47,553 bases of DNA from Accumulibacter sp. Lineage in GTDB: Bacteria > Pseudomonadota > Gammaproteobacteria > Burkholderiales > Rhodocyclaceae. A program made the translations under genes and the position numbers. Numbering within the stretch: the stretch's first letter is position 1; every line of letters starts with the position of its first letter. Under the pieces are notes generated by a model. The model was not told the origin of the DNA. It worked only from the letters and a program-made list of their open reading frames with translations, and did not search any database. The stretch lies in contig JAFLDO010000038.1 in assembly GCA_017302455.1 (NCBI GenBank), positions 1-47,553 on the forward strand. Direction: 5' to 3'. Of this stretch, positions 36,751 to 47,553 are shown in pieces.

Positions 36751-37191
36751 TCAAGGCATGAATATTCGCCCGAGAACGTCCGTGCCCATGGATGCAGAAC
36801 CTTCCACTGAACCGCCGGCACCGCCCTCATCAATGAGGTCTTTCCTGGTTCGGGAGCATTCCGGATCACCTTCGGGCAGGGTGTGAATCTCGATGACTGC
36901 GGTACGGACTCCGTGCAACGCGGCGACAGCAGCAAGAAGCGCCTGGGTGGTCCCTGGCCCGCAGTTATCGAGACGCACTACACGGTCGTAGGCCGGCCCC
37001 AATAGGGCTTCCAATGCAACCACGTCGCCGAGCCGCTGCTTGTTCAGCGAATAGTAGGCGGGAAGAACCTTCACCTGAACTACCGTTTCCGGCACGGTGT
37101 CGACTGCAATTGCAGACAGCGCAATAACAAGGGCGAGCCCGCCGACGATCAGGCCCATCTGAAGATGCAATGGGATCAGGTGTGCGTTCAT
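36751..37191 (-). CDS. Hypothetical protein with one N-terminal membrane helix
   Basis: The 146-residue protein has one hydrophobic helix (about 11-31, LQMGLIVGGLALVIALSAIA) and an outer domain starting VDTVPETVVQVKVLPAYYSLN. The pattern is a small anchored periplasmic protein. I do not recognise the family. GAGAGA lies before ATG 37191. It is divergent from the LysR regulator with a 136-base gap, so the regulator may control it. The tail after residue 125 is Gly/Ser-rich. Confidence 0.55.
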   Translation of the reverse strand: MNAHLIPLHLQMGLIVGGLALVIALSAIAVDTVPETVVQVKVLPAYYSLNKQRLGDVVALEALLGPAYDRVVRLDNCGPGTTQALLAAVAALHGVRTAVIEIHTLPEGDPECSRTRKDLIDEGGAGGSVEGSASMGTDVLGRIFMP

Positions 37192-37327
37192 GTCTCTCTC
37201 CTCCAGTTCCACGGCGGCTCGTTCACCTTGAACGCCGCTCGGGTCTCGCGATCTCACGGAGAATTGTCAGCCCATGCACATGCACACCGCAAACGACCTT
37301 TTGTCATAGCTCGCATGCGTTTACGGA

Positions 37328-38266
37328 ATGAACACAACGCCAAGAGTCTCCCTGCATCTAGTTCGTGGCTTCTGGGTAGCGGCTCGTCACCTGAGCTTTA
37401 CCAGGGCAGCGGCGGAGTTGTTCGTGACGCAGTCGGCGGTCAGTCGTGAGATCAAGAAACTCGAAGAGCAGCTTGGCCAGCCGCTGTTCCATCGCGTGAA
37501 CCGTACGTTGCAGCTTACGCAGGCTGGTGAGGAACTGTATCGAGCGGTGGACGAGGCGCTGGCGCTGATTGATGCAGCAACGGACCGTCTCGCCGGCGTT
37601 GAGCGATCATTGACCGTGACGACAACGATTCCACTGGCCTCGCTTTGGCTCGTACCCCGGTTACCACGATTCACGCAACGGCAGCCCGCAATCGACGTTC
37701 GGATTGTAGCCAGCAACGACGTGCTTGATCTCGTGCAGGCGCATATGGACATCGCCATCCGCTACGCAAGTCCCGGCGGGGCCGCTCCCCCTGGCAGGCC
37801 GCTGGTCGGCTACAGCACCTTTCCAGTCTGCACGCCGGCCCTCATGCGCGACCCGGCTCGCCCGCTACGAACCTTTGCCGATCTCGCGCAGCATGTACTG
37901 CTTGAATTTGAGACCACTGTACATGGCCGTCCCTGGTACGACTGGGAGCAGTGGTTCAGCGCGGTGAAGGTTGCCAAATTCAAGCCTGCCGGGCGGCAAC
38001 GGTTTTCTCACTACGACCAAGTCGTCGAGGCGGCCATGGCCGGTAGCGGTGTCGCGATCGGGAAGCGACCACATCTGAATAGCAAGCTGCAGGCCGGCAC
38101 GCTTTGCGCGCCCTTCGGTACGCACGGCGTGGCATCACTGGGCAGCTTCCACGTTGTTGTGGCGCCTTCTGCGACTGGCCGTGGCGCCGTCGGTGACGCA
38201 TTCGTAGCGTGGCTGCGAAGTGAAGTGCGCCGTGATGAGCGGGCTATGGCCAAGAAGCGGGACTGA
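37328..38266 (+). CDS. LysR-family transcriptional regulator (GcvA-like)
   Basis: The 312-residue regulator has a winged-helix DNA-binding domain (about 8-67: FWVAARHLSFTRAAAELFVT, QSAVSREIKKLEEQLGQPLF) and a periplasmic-binding-like effector domain from about 95. The GSGVAIGKRP loop is in the C-terminal half. The text resembles the GcvA/TrpI branch. It faces away from the anchored hypothetical protein upstream and is followed by a GFA-family gene 76 bases on. The effector is unknown. Confidence 0.88.
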   Translation: MNTTPRVSLHLVRGFWVAARHLSFTRAAAELFVTQSAVSREIKKLEEQLGQPLFHRVNRTLQLTQAGEELYRAVDEALALIDAATDRLAGVERSLTVTTTIPLASLWLVPRLPRFTQRQPAIDVRIVASNDVLDLVQAHMDIAIRYASPGGAAPPGRPLVGYSTFPVCTPALMRDPARPLRTFADLAQHVLLEFETTVHGRPWYDWEQWFSAVKVAKFKPAGRQRFSHYDQVVEAAMAGSGVAIGKRPHLNSKLQAGTLCAPFGTHGVASLGSFHVVVAPSATGRGAVGDAFVAWLRSEVRRDERAMAKKRD

Positions 38267-38342
38267 ACGTCCGAGAACGGAACGAACCGGAAAGTATCAT
38301 TGATGCAAACAGTCCGATTGCCTGCTCAGGGAAGGAGACGAA

Positions 38343-38768
38343 ATGAACGATAGCATCCCGCAAACTCTTCGTCTGGGTGGCTGCCAATGCGGAGCGATTC
38401 GCTACGAATTGGCAGGTGACCCGCTCAAGCTCGTTATCTGCCATTGCCGCGAATGCCGAAAGCAGTCAGCCTCGGCATTCGGCATATCGGTGTTCGTCGC
38501 GCGCGAGCGCTTGCGACTAACGCGTGGCTCGCCAAAGTTCTGGATTCGCCCAACCGACAGCGGGCACGCACTGGAATGCGCCTTCTGTCCACACTGTGGA
38601 TCGCGCTTGTGGCATCAGCGTGTTGGTGCCGCTGAAACCATCAGCGTCAAGGGCGGATCATTGGATGACGCGATCGATCTAAGAGCCGCCGTACACATCT
38701 GGACTTCGCGTATGCTGCCGGGAATCATCCTGCCAATTGACGCCACACAGTTCTCCGGCCAACCCTGA
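38343..38768 (+). CDS. GFA-family zinc protein (Mss4-like fold)
   Basis: The 141-residue protein has the full Cys set of glutathione-dependent formaldehyde-activating enzyme relatives: GGCQCGAIRYEL, VICHCRECRKQSASAF and FCPHCGSRLWHQ. Members bind zinc; few have a proven substrate. ATG 38343 follows AAGGAGA. It is probably in a unit with the LysR gene. Confidence 0.9.
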   Translation: MNDSIPQTLRLGGCQCGAIRYELAGDPLKLVICHCRECRKQSASAFGISVFVARERLRLTRGSPKFWIRPTDSGHALECAFCPHCGSRLWHQRVGAAETISVKGGSLDDAIDLRAAVHIWTSRMLPGIILPIDATQFSGQP

Positions 38769-39079
38769 CAGGACGGTGCCGATCGCCCCAGCACAGGCCA
38801 CTCTCTGTCGTCGCCAACACGACGATGCGCCTGTTCTCCAGACGTCTGGTCAGTCCTGCTTGCCGCCGAACGGTTTGGACCTCACGCAGGCGGCGGCAAG
38901 CGCCGCCATCGCCTGACAAGTAGCCAGTTCGCACGCCTCGTTGCGAGCGACTCGGCGATCGGATCGGTGCGGGAGCACTCTCTCGCCGAGCCGTACAACC
39001 GAGCCATCAACGTTGTCAGCACAGCTCTCAGGTTTTCCAGACGGTAGCCGCGACTACATCGTTAAATCGCCCGGTACCG
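38769..39079. other. 311-base gap with inverted repeats
   Basis: No gene is supported between the convergent GFA and aldolase genes. A perfect 10-bp inverted repeat (GCTTGCCGCC at 38858-38867, GGCGGCAAGC at 38892-38901) and the palindrome CCAGACGTCTGG (38838-38849) could act in termination, though no T run follows. Confidence 0.45.
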
Positions 39080-39844
39080 TCAGCTTCGATAGCTGGAATC
39101 GGCTCGGTCGAGTTTGCGCAGCAAGGCTGGCCAGGCGAGGCCGCCGCCTGCGCCGCGCGTCACCTGTTCCCATTGCGTCGGAGCACCGTCGATGATCTGT
39201 TGGCTGATGCGGCGAAGCGGTTGCCCGCCGCTCATCGCACGCACCTGAATCATGCAGGTGGTCTCGAAGAAATACATCGCCACGAAGGCTTCGGCCACCG
39301 AGCGGCCAACCGTCAACAGGCCGTGATTGCGCAACATGAGAAAACGCTTCTCTCCCAGGTCGCCGACCAGCCTCGGCTTTTCGTCTTCCTGTAGCGCGAC
39401 GCCCTCGTAGTCATGGTAGGCCAGCGACGACAGCACGAAAATCGAGTGCTGCGACAAGGGCAGCACGCCATCCTGCTGTGCAGACACCGCGACGCCATTG
39501 ATGCTGTGCACGTGCAGAACGCAGTTTGCATCCTCGCGAGCGGCATGCACGGCGCTGTGAATGGTGAAGCCCGCCGGATTGATTTCGTAAGGGCTGTCGA
39601 CCACCTTGTTCCCTTGAAGATTGACCTTGACGAGACTGGACGCGGTGATCTCGCTGAACATCAAACCGTAGGGGTTGATCAGGAAATGATGTTCCGACCC
39701 TGGCAGGCGTGCCGAGACATGCGTGAAGATCAAGTCATCCCAGCCAAACATGGCGACGAGACGATAGCAAGCCGCAAGGTCAACGCGTTGCAGCCATTCT
39801 GCCTCGCTCACCTGCGATCGAATCTCCGATGTCTGATCGTTCAT
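39080..39844 (-). CDS. Class II aldolase/adducin-domain protein
   Basis: The 254-residue protein has the class II aldolase fold (about 25-210): RLVAMFGWDDLIFTHVSARL, the zinc His pair in NCVLHVHSINGVAVS, and the third His in LMLRNHGLLTVGRSVAEAF. These enzymes cleave or epimerise small phospho- or hydroxy-acids; the adducin-like subgroup has few known substrates. AAGGAG lies before ATG 39844. It is divergent from the TetR regulator, and the operator at 39873-39890 lies between them. Regulation by that repressor is likely. Confidence 0.87.
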   Translation of the reverse strand: MNDQTSEIRSQVSEAEWLQRVDLAACYRLVAMFGWDDLIFTHVSARLPGSEHHFLINPYGLMFSEITASSLVKVNLQGNKVVDSPYEINPAGFTIHSAVHAAREDANCVLHVHSINGVAVSAQQDGVLPLSQHSIFVLSSLAYHDYEGVALQEDEKPRLVGDLGEKRFLMLRNHGLLTVGRSVAEAFVAMYFFETTCMIQVRAMSGGQPLRRISQQIIDGAPTQWEQVTRGAGGGLAWPALLRKLDRADSSYRS

Positions 39845-39872
39845 GGCTGGCTCCTTTCGTTGAAAGTACGCT

Positions 39873-39890
39873 AATATATAGACTGGTCTA
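39873..39890. promoter_or_regulatory. LmrA/YxaF-type operator between aldolase and TetR genes
   Basis: The 18 bases AATATATAGACTGGTCTA contain the palindrome TAGAC-TG-GTCTA (39879-39890). From memory, this fits the LmrA/YxaF box of Bacillus subtilis at every fixed position. It sits 28 bases from the aldolase start and 14 bases before the regulator start, so it can repress both. Confidence 0.75.
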
Positions 39891-39904
39891 GCTGGGAAGT
39901 CAAG

Positions 39905-40501
39905 ATGGATGGCAAAGCGCAGCTCGGTAGTCGCGACAGAATGCTCGAGGCAGCAATCAGCCTGATGCGCGGCTCGGGTTTGACCGGCGCAGGAATCAAC
40001 GAGATCGTCCGCGTCAGCGGTGCGCCAAAGGGGTCGGTCTATCACTTCTTTCCGCAAGGCAAGGCTCAGATCGCGAGCGAAGCGCTCACCGTCTATTCCA
40101 AGCGGGTGATGGCCTTCATCGATCAGGCGTTGGCGAGCGAGCGCCAGGAGGGCGCCAAAGTGAGTGCCCTGTTCAGGGCATTTGCCCGCCGCGTCGAAGA
40201 GGGCGATTTCCGCCAGAGTTGTGCCGTGGGCACCGTCACTCTCGATCTCGACGCGGATCTCCAGCAACTTCAAACCATTCTCGGCGACGCCTTTTCGCAA
40301 TGGGCGGCTTTGATCGGCGAACACCTCGATCTCGGCGATGCGGTCCGCACCCGATCGTTTGCCGGATTGATTCTGACGTCCATCGAGGGCGCCTATGTGC
40401 GCTGCAGGGCGGAACGCTCGTCGCGAGCTTTCACCGAGGCCGGCGAATGGCTGGCGATACTTGCCGATCAGCAGAAGCTGAAGGCGATGCGACCGGCGTG
40501 A
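39905..40501 (+). CDS. TetR-family repressor (LmrA/YxaF-like)
   Basis: The 198-residue regulator has an N-terminal helix-turn-helix (about 8-58: DRMLEAAISLMRGSGLTGAG, INEIVRVSGAPKGSVYHFFP) in the LmrA/YxaF style (KGSVYHFFPQGKAQIASEAL). Its C-terminal ligand domain has SCAVGTVTLDLD, the Cys-containing signature of this branch. LmrA-type repressors respond to antibiotics or flavonoids; the ligand here is unknown. The divergent partner is an aldolase, so a metabolic ligand is plausible. Confidence 0.88.
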   Translation: MDGKAQLGSRDRMLEAAISLMRGSGLTGAGINEIVRVSGAPKGSVYHFFPQGKAQIASEALTVYSKRVMAFIDQALASERQEGAKVSALFRAFARRVEEGDFRQSCAVGTVTLDLDADLQQLQTILGDAFSQWAALIGEHLDLGDAVRTRSFAGLILTSIEGAYVRCRAERSSRAFTEAGEWLAILADQQKLKAMRPA

Positions 40502-40556
40502 GCGGTCCTAGCGCTCAGTGCCAGATCGGCAGCGCGAAACAGGAGGCGTCGCGGCT

Positions 40557-41012
40557 TCATGGCCGGAACATCGGGAACGGGGTTTTCCAGCCGCGCCGCG
40601 TATCCGACACCTGCATGGCCAGTGAGGTGATGTCCACGCCCGATTGGCCGCCGTTGTAGAAGACCAGCAGATCCTCCAGGAAGGTCTGGCGGTCGGGCCA
40701 CTTCTGCAGAAAGCGCGCCAGATCGGCGGCGAAGCGCGTGTCGGGCGACAGTTGCGGCAGCAGTTCAGCCAGTTCGTCGCGCTTGTCGGCCAGGCTGCCA
40801 GCCGTGGACGCGGCCATCTTTCGCGCCTTCTCCGGAGTTACGCCACGCGCGATGTGACGGTCGCCGAACTCGTGGTGCAATTCGCTCATTTCCCACAGCA
40901 GCGCGCCCGCCCGACCCAGTGCCGCCGCGTCATCGGCCCCTGCCTGGAACGGCAGTGCAAGCAGGCCAGCGACAACGCCGAAGACACGCCAGAAACGGCC
41001 AACGCCATGCAT
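40557..41012 (-). CDS. Exported protein of unknown function
   Basis: The 151-residue protein has a signal peptide (about 1-26, ending QAGADD). The mature part is helical and charged: LGRAGALLWEMSELHHEFGD, ADKRDELAELLPQLSPDTRF and WPDRQTFLEDLLVFYNGG. I do not recognise the family. ATG 41012 has AAAGGAG nearby, and ATG 41027 is in frame just upstream. It starts 11 bases after the lipoprotein gene and is last in the acnA row. Confidence 0.65.
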   Translation of the reverse strand: MHGVGRFWRVFGVVAGLLALPFQAGADDAAALGRAGALLWEMSELHHEFGDRHIARGVTPEKARKMAASTAGSLADKRDELAELLPQLSPDTRFAADLARFLQKWPDRQTFLEDLLVFYNGGQSGVDITSLAMQVSDTRRGWKTPFPMFRP

Positions 41013-41023
41013 GCCCTCTCCTT

Positions 41024-41422
41024 TCATGGCGGGGTGGCGCCGGTTTCGACCCAGCGTCCCTGCACGCGTCGCTGCCAGTCTCGTCCATCCCGACTCCGCC
41101 AGGTGCCGCCGGTAGCGCAGCAGCCGCCGGCGCCCAACGCCTGACGGCCGAGCTCGACGCGGATGTAGTCGGAATCGGCAGTGACATCCTGCCGCTGGCA
41201 AACGCTCAGCATCGGGTAGAAATCCGTCGTCAGCACTCGCTCCCGCCGCCCATCCGGCAGCACCCGGAACACCTCGCAATCGTCCAGCGCCAGGTGTACC
41301 GGCAACCCTTGCACTTCGGCGCGGAAATGTTGCGCCGTGTCCGGTGGTGGCTCAGCCTGGCATCCGCCGAGAAGCAGCAGCAGACTACAGCTTCGCCACC
41401 AGCGCATCGAGGATGTCTGCAT
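41024..41422 (-). CDS. Small lipoprotein
   Basis: The 132-residue protein has a lipoprotein signal with lipobox LGGC (Cys at about 21) after LLLLLGG. The mature part has six or so Cys, among them DDCEVF, SVCQRQ and GGCCATGG, and a strand-rich RRERVLTTDFYPML stretch. Disulphides in the periplasm are likely. The ribosome binding site AAGGA overlaps the stop of the GNAT gene, so translation is coupled. The function is not known. Confidence 0.65.
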   Translation of the reverse strand: MQTSSMRWWRSCSLLLLLGGCQAEPPPDTAQHFRAEVQGLPVHLALDDCEVFRVLPDGRRERVLTTDFYPMLSVCQRQDVTADSDYIRVELGRQALGAGGCCATGGTWRSRDGRDWQRRVQGRWVETGATPP

Positions 41423-41426
41423 TCAT

Positions 41427-42596
41427 CTATCCTTCGGGCGGTGGCAGACAGTCTCGCCGGAACGGCAGGCGCTCGGCCACTTCGACCCGGTAGTCGGCAA
41501 CCGCCTCGCCCTGAAGCTGCAGATGGCGACCGATCAGTTCGCGCATCGTCGCGTCGCCAATCCAGTGCGCAGAACACACGGCGGTCGGCGTAAAGCCACG
41601 CGCAAGCTTGTGCTCGCCGCCGGCGCCGGGCTCGAAGCGACGCAGGCCATGGCGCAGGCAATAGGCGATTCCCTGGTAGAAACAGAGCTCGAAATGCAGA
41701 CTGTGGAAGTTGCCGAGGCAGCCCCAGTAACGCCCGTAGAGCACGTCGTCGCTGCGGAAACAAAGCGCGACGGCGACCGGAATGGCGCCATCGCGGGCAA
41801 TGAAAGCGACCATTCGGCGACCCAGGGCGGCCGCCAGATCGGCGAAGCAGGCGGCGGAAAAAACCGCGTGATTGTTGAACTTGGCAAAGGTGGCGGCGTA
41901 GAGAGCGTGCAGCAGCGGCCATTCGGCAGGGTCGATCTCGTCTCCATGCCGCGTCTCAAGGCGCAGGCCGCTGCTCTCGACGCGCCGCCGCTCGGCCTTC
42001 ACCTTGCGCCGCTTGGCGGCGCTGAAAGTCGCCAGATAGCCGTCGAAATCGCCGCAGCCCGGATCGATCCAGTGAAACTGCACGTCGTGGCTGATCAGCA
42101 AACCATCACCTTGCAGCAGCGTCGCTTCGTTTTCGGTCGGCAGCGCCACATGCCACGACGACGTGCCCAGGCGATCGGCGAGTGTTCTCGCGCCGTCGAC
42201 GAGAGCCTGCCGGATGCCGGCCGCCGCGGGTCCATCGGCGACGAGGAGGCGAGGTCCGGCTACCGGTGTGTGTGGCAGGCAGGTCATCAATTTCGGGTAG
42301 TACTCGCGGCCGAGCTGGCGATACGCCGCTGCCCATGACCAGTCGTAGATGAAGTCGCCGTGCGAATGGCTCTTGACATACAGCGGTAGCAGGCCGACGA
42401 CCCGACCCAGTTCGTCGCTCGCCACGAGATGCCTGGCCCCCCAACCCCAGGCGTCGGCGGCAGCGCCGTGGCGCTCGATGATCGCCAGGAAGTCCGCATT
42501 GAGGAAAGGATGGCCCGCCGGGCATAGGCGTACCCACACCTCGCGCGGTATGGCGCTGGCCGCCGTGGCGGTACGGATCGAAAGGCGCAACGGCAA
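41427..42596 (-). CDS. GNAT-like FemAB/DUF482-family protein
   Basis: About 389 residues with a double GNAT-like fold. WVRLCPAGHPFLNADFLAI near the start, DGYLATFSAAKRRKVKAERR, HALYAATFAKF and LGNFHSLHFELCFYQGIAYC are typical of the peptidogalycan/FemAB-like DUF482 group. The activity is unknown, but related folds transfer amino acids or acyl groups. No ATG fits; the probable start is TTG at 42596 or 42590. Longer frames overlap acnA by about 90 bases. The start lies 39 bases after acnA, and the next gene starts four bases after this one ends. Confidence 0.75.
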   Translation of the reverse strand: MPLRLSIRTATAASAIPREVWVRLCPAGHPFLNADFLAIIERHGAAADAWGWGARHLVASDELGRVVGLLPLYVKSHSHGDFIYDWSWAAAYRQLGREYYPKLMTCLPHTPVAGPRLLVADGPAAAGIRQALVDGARTLADRLGTSSWHVALPTENEATLLQGDGLLISHDVQFHWIDPGCGDFDGYLATFSAAKRRKVKAERRRVESSGLRLETRHGDEIDPAEWPLLHALYAATFAKFNNHAVFSAACFADLAAALGRRMVAFIARDGAIPVAVALCFRSDDVLYGRYWGCLGNFHSLHFELCFYQGIAYCLRHGLRRFEPGAGGEHKLARGFTPTAVCSAHWIGDATMRELIGRHLQLQGEAVADYRVEVAERLPFRRDCLPPPEG

Positions 42597-42634
42597 GTTC
42601 GTCCCGATCGATTCCTGTCGGCAATCCTCGGTCG

Positions 42635-45343
<2,709 letters not shown>

Positions 45344-45612
45344 CGAAGGTCTCCCCACAGGCACGCGCGGCGCGCAGGCACTCAACAACTGACATCACGC
45401 CACCGCGCTCGTTCCCCGCGCCGCTCACCCCCGACCACCGGCCGCTGCGCGTGCTCCGGGACCACTGGCCACCGTCTTCGCCGACCGGCGCGGCGCGCCT
45501 GCGCCCAGGCCCACCGGGTCGGCCCTTCGCCCGGCGCGCTCCAGCCGCGCGTCGACCGCCTCGCCACCTTTCTTGTCGCCCCCGGGGGCGTGGGTTACGA
45601 TGATTGCCCCGC

Positions 45613-46660
45613 ATGACCCGGAATTCCGCAATGCAAGCGCAACAATTCCAGGCGCTCGTCGCCCGCGTCGAACGCTTGGCCGAAGCCGACCCCAAGGGCT
45701 ACGTGCTGCGCGTCGTCGCTATCGCCGCGCTGGGCTTCGTCATCCTCGGCCTCGTGATCGCCATGGCAATGGTCAACGTCGCGCTGATCGGTGGCGTCGT
45801 GCTGCTGGTCGTCTTCACCGGCGGCAAGGCCCTGCTCTTCTTCGCCAAACTCGGCAAGCTCGTCATCGTCCTCGCGATCCCCGTCTGGTTGATGTTGCGC
45901 ACCACCTGGACGCTGGTCTTCGCGCGCTTTCCGCGGCCCGAGGGGCGCGCGATCCGGCGCGACGAGGCGGCGGCATTGTTCGCCCGCCTCGACGCGATGC
46001 GCGAGCGGACCGGCGGCCCTCGCGTGCATCGCGTGCTGCTCACCGACGAACTCAACGCCGCCATCGTCCAGCGTCCGCGCCTGGGCCTCCTGGGCTGGCA
46101 GGAAAATACCTTGATCCTCGGCCTGCGCCTCCTGCAGGCACTTTCCGAGGACGAGGCGATGGCGGTGGTGGCGCACGAATACGGCCACCTGGCTGGCCAC
46201 CATGGCCGCTTCGCCGCCTTCATCTACCGCCTCCGCAACGCCTGGGGCCGCCTGCAGGCGATGTCGCAGCAATGGAACGACTGGGGTTCGCGGCTGATCG
46301 CCCGACTCTTCCGCTGGTACGCGCCGCGCTTCAACGCCTACACCTTCGCGCTGGCGCGGCAGCACGAATACCTGGCCGACCGCACCTCGGTCGAACTCGT
46401 CGGCGCCGGAGCGGCGGCCGACGCGCTGATGCGCACCGGCATTGCGGCGCGCTACGAGTCGGAGGGCTTCTGGCCGGCCATCCAGCGCCGCATCGCGGCC
46501 GAGGCCGAGCCGCCCGCGGGCCGCGGGCTGATGTGGCGGCAGAGCCAGCGCGAGGCGCTTGACGCCGACGCGCGACAACGCTACCTGGATGCCGCACGCC
46601 GCGAGGCAACCGATCCCTTCGACACCCACCCGGCGCTCGTCGACCGCCTCGCCGCCGAAG
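45613..46660 (+). CDS. M48-family membrane metalloprotease, 3' end missing at contig join
   Basis: About 350 residues from ATG 45613 (an ATG at 45631 is also possible). Two membrane helices lie near 31-90. The zinc motif VVAHEYGHLAGHH (about 190) and the third ligand in RQHEYLADRTSVE (about 255) are the HExxH and ExxxD elements of M48 proteases (HtpX/Oma1-like). The end DTHPALVDRLAAEG is the usual last part of the domain. From about 46655 the frame continues without a stop into TsaD sequence of another genome. Confidence 0.8.
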
Positions 46661-46670
46661 GCCGGCCCGA
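46645..46670. other. Probable assembly join, in-frame M48-TsaD fusion
   Basis: The word LAAEG fits the end of the protease and also the TsaD stretch before FPRPM, so a short shared sequence may have caused the misjoin. The right side has codon use and a NuoA type unlike piece 2. Confidence 0.7.
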
Positions 46671-47190
46671 CGCGTTCGAGTTCCCCCGCCCCATGCTCCG
46701 GGACCCCTCCGCGGACTTCAGCTTCAGCGGCCTGAAGACCTCGGTGCGCACGTTCCTCGACCGACACCCCGGGCTCGCCGAAGACCCGGCACGGCTCCGC
46801 GACCTGTGCGCCAGCGTGCAGGCGGCGATCGTGGACGTGCTGGTGGGCAAGCTGGTGAACGCCGCCCGTCGCTGTCGCGTCCCCTGCGTCACCGCCTCGG
46901 GCGGCGTCAGCTGCAACCGCGGGTTCCGGAAGCGCCTGGCGGCCGAGGCGGCGAAGGCCGGGCTCCGGGTGCGCCTCGCCGACCCCCTCTACTGCACGGA
47001 CAATGCCGCGATGGTGGGGATCCTGGCGGAACGCAAACTGCGTTCGGGCGGGACGGGGGTGACGGGGCTCGACGAGGAGATCCGGCCGGGTTGGCCCCTC
47101 GAGGCCCTCCCCGGGGAGGGGACCGTGACCCCCAGCGCCGGCGGGACCGGGCCTAGGTCGAACTCTTCCAGTCGAACGCCTGCTTCTTGA
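46650..47190 (+). CDS. tsaD: TsaD (tRNA N6-threonylcarbamoyladenosine transferase), C-terminal fragment
   Basis: About 170-180 residues match the C-terminal half of TsaD, which places the threonylcarbamoyl group on A37 of tRNA. Visible are FEFPRPML, ADFSFSGLKTSVRTFLD, SVQAAIVDVLVGKLVNA, the ATP-site VTASGGVSCNRGFRKRL, and the metal/substrate part YCTDNAAMVGILA. The N-terminal half with its HxxxH iron site is missing because of the join. The last residues read across the 3' end of nuoA on the other strand (38-base tail overlap). Confidence 0.85.
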
Positions 47191-47542
47191 GGGCGTACAC
47201 GTAGCCCACGAAGAGGATCCCCAGGAAGCTGACCATCGACCCGAAGATCGCCCCGGCGTTCTCCGCGAGCATGTCCCGGTAGACGACCGCCCACGGGTAG
47301 AGGAAGACCACCTCGATGTCGAAGAGGATGAACAGCATCGCCACCAGGTAGAACTTCACCGAGAACCGCGAACTGCCCTCGCCCATCGGCAGCATGCCGC
47401 ACTCATACGGGCTGTCCTTCACCGGGTTGCGCCGCGCCTTCACACCGAGCAGCACGGACACCAGGAGCATGCCCGTCGCGAACGCGACGGCGAAGGCCGC
47501 GAGGAAGAGAACCGGGAGGTACTGCGTGAGCTGGTCCGACAT
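47153..47542 (-). CDS. nuoA: NADH-quinone oxidoreductase subunit A
   Basis: NuoA is a three-helix membrane subunit of complex I at the quinone channel. The 129-residue protein is complete: helix 1 LPVLFLAAFAVAFATGMLLV, the loop KDSPYECGMLPMG with its conserved Cys, FSVKFYLVAMLFILFDIEVV (helix 2, with the conserved Asp-Ile-Glu), FLYPWAVVYRD, and helix 3. The loop text is unlike that of betaproteobacterial NuoA. ATG 47542 lies 11 bases from the window end, so the rest of the nuo genes is not visible here. Confidence 0.93.
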   Translation of the reverse strand: MSDQLTQYLPVLFLAAFAVAFATGMLLVSVLLGVKARRNPVKDSPYECGMLPMGEGSSRFSVKFYLVAMLFILFDIEVVFLYPWAVVYRDMLAENAGAIFGSMVSFLGILFVGYVYALKKQAFDWKSST

Positions 47543-47553
47543 GCCGAGTGGAC

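Noticed and set aside
45613-47190. A novel M48-TsaD fusion protein
   Set aside because: Both halves are truncated and genome style changes at the junction, so a chimeric contig is the simpler reading.

Overview
The window reads as three pieces of DNA from three different genomes joined end to end, most likely a chimeric metagenome contig. Piece 1 (about 1-9265) is AT-rich with poly-T/poly-A gaps, long multi-PAS kinase architecture, a TonB-domain protein and intergenic regions full of short dispersed repeats. It fits the Bacteroidota/Ignavibacteriota side of bacteria. Piece 2 (about 9266-46660) is GC-rich and betaproteobacterial: ypjD next to ffh, rppH overlapping a CNP1-like gene, coq7, rplM-rpsI-argC and erpA. 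It resembles Rhodocyclaceae of the Candidatus Accumulibacter type (inference from gene order and protein style only). Piece 3 (about 46660-47553) is very GC-rich, with the C-terminal part of tsaD and a nuoA whose sequence does not look betaproteobacterial (Acidobacteriota-like, a guess). Both joins fall inside genes: a YjbR gene meets an MFS gene head-on at about 9266, and an M48 protease runs in frame into TsaD at about 46655.

Piece 1 holds a protein of unknown function, a periplasmic protein with a TonB C-terminal domain, a hybrid histidine kinase with five PAS domains, an NAD-type isocitrate dehydrogenase, an FAD-dependent oxidoreductase, a membrane protein with an HExxH motif, and a truncated YjbR protein. 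Its gaps carry at least six kinds of repeat.

Piece 2 is mostly housekeeping: protein targeting (ffh), cytochrome c assembly (ypjD), proS, a lytic transglycosylase, rppH, coq7, OsmC, aspA-dcuB for anaerobic aspartate/fumarate use, rplM-rpsI, argC, erpA, glutaryl-CoA dehydrogenase, and an acnA-led gene row. Between aspA and rplM lies accessory DNA: an ECF sigma factor with a two-cupin anti-sigma candidate and an SRPBCC protein (overlapping starts and stops), then an OmpA-like periplasmic protein facing a three-gene minus-strand cassette. The cassette encodes, in transcription order, a SIR2-like/TIR protein, an nSTAND ATPase with a membrane anchor and 14 WD40 repeats, and a membrane Ser/Thr kinase with an outer DUF4384 domain.

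The cassette is the best candidate for an undescribed system. Its parts (a TIR NADase-type effector, a STAND sensor/switch, a transmembrane kinase, an envelope protein) match the logic of bacterial NLR-like conflict or signalling systems. The SIR2-like half has lost the residues expected for NAD cleavage while the TIR half keeps its glutamate. Other non-coding signals of note are a likely small RNA at 18401-18511 with a CU-rich anti-Shine-Dalgarno loop, a 10-bp inverted repeat at 18240-18281, and an LmrA/YxaF-type operator at 39873-39890 between a TetR regulator and a class II aldolase.
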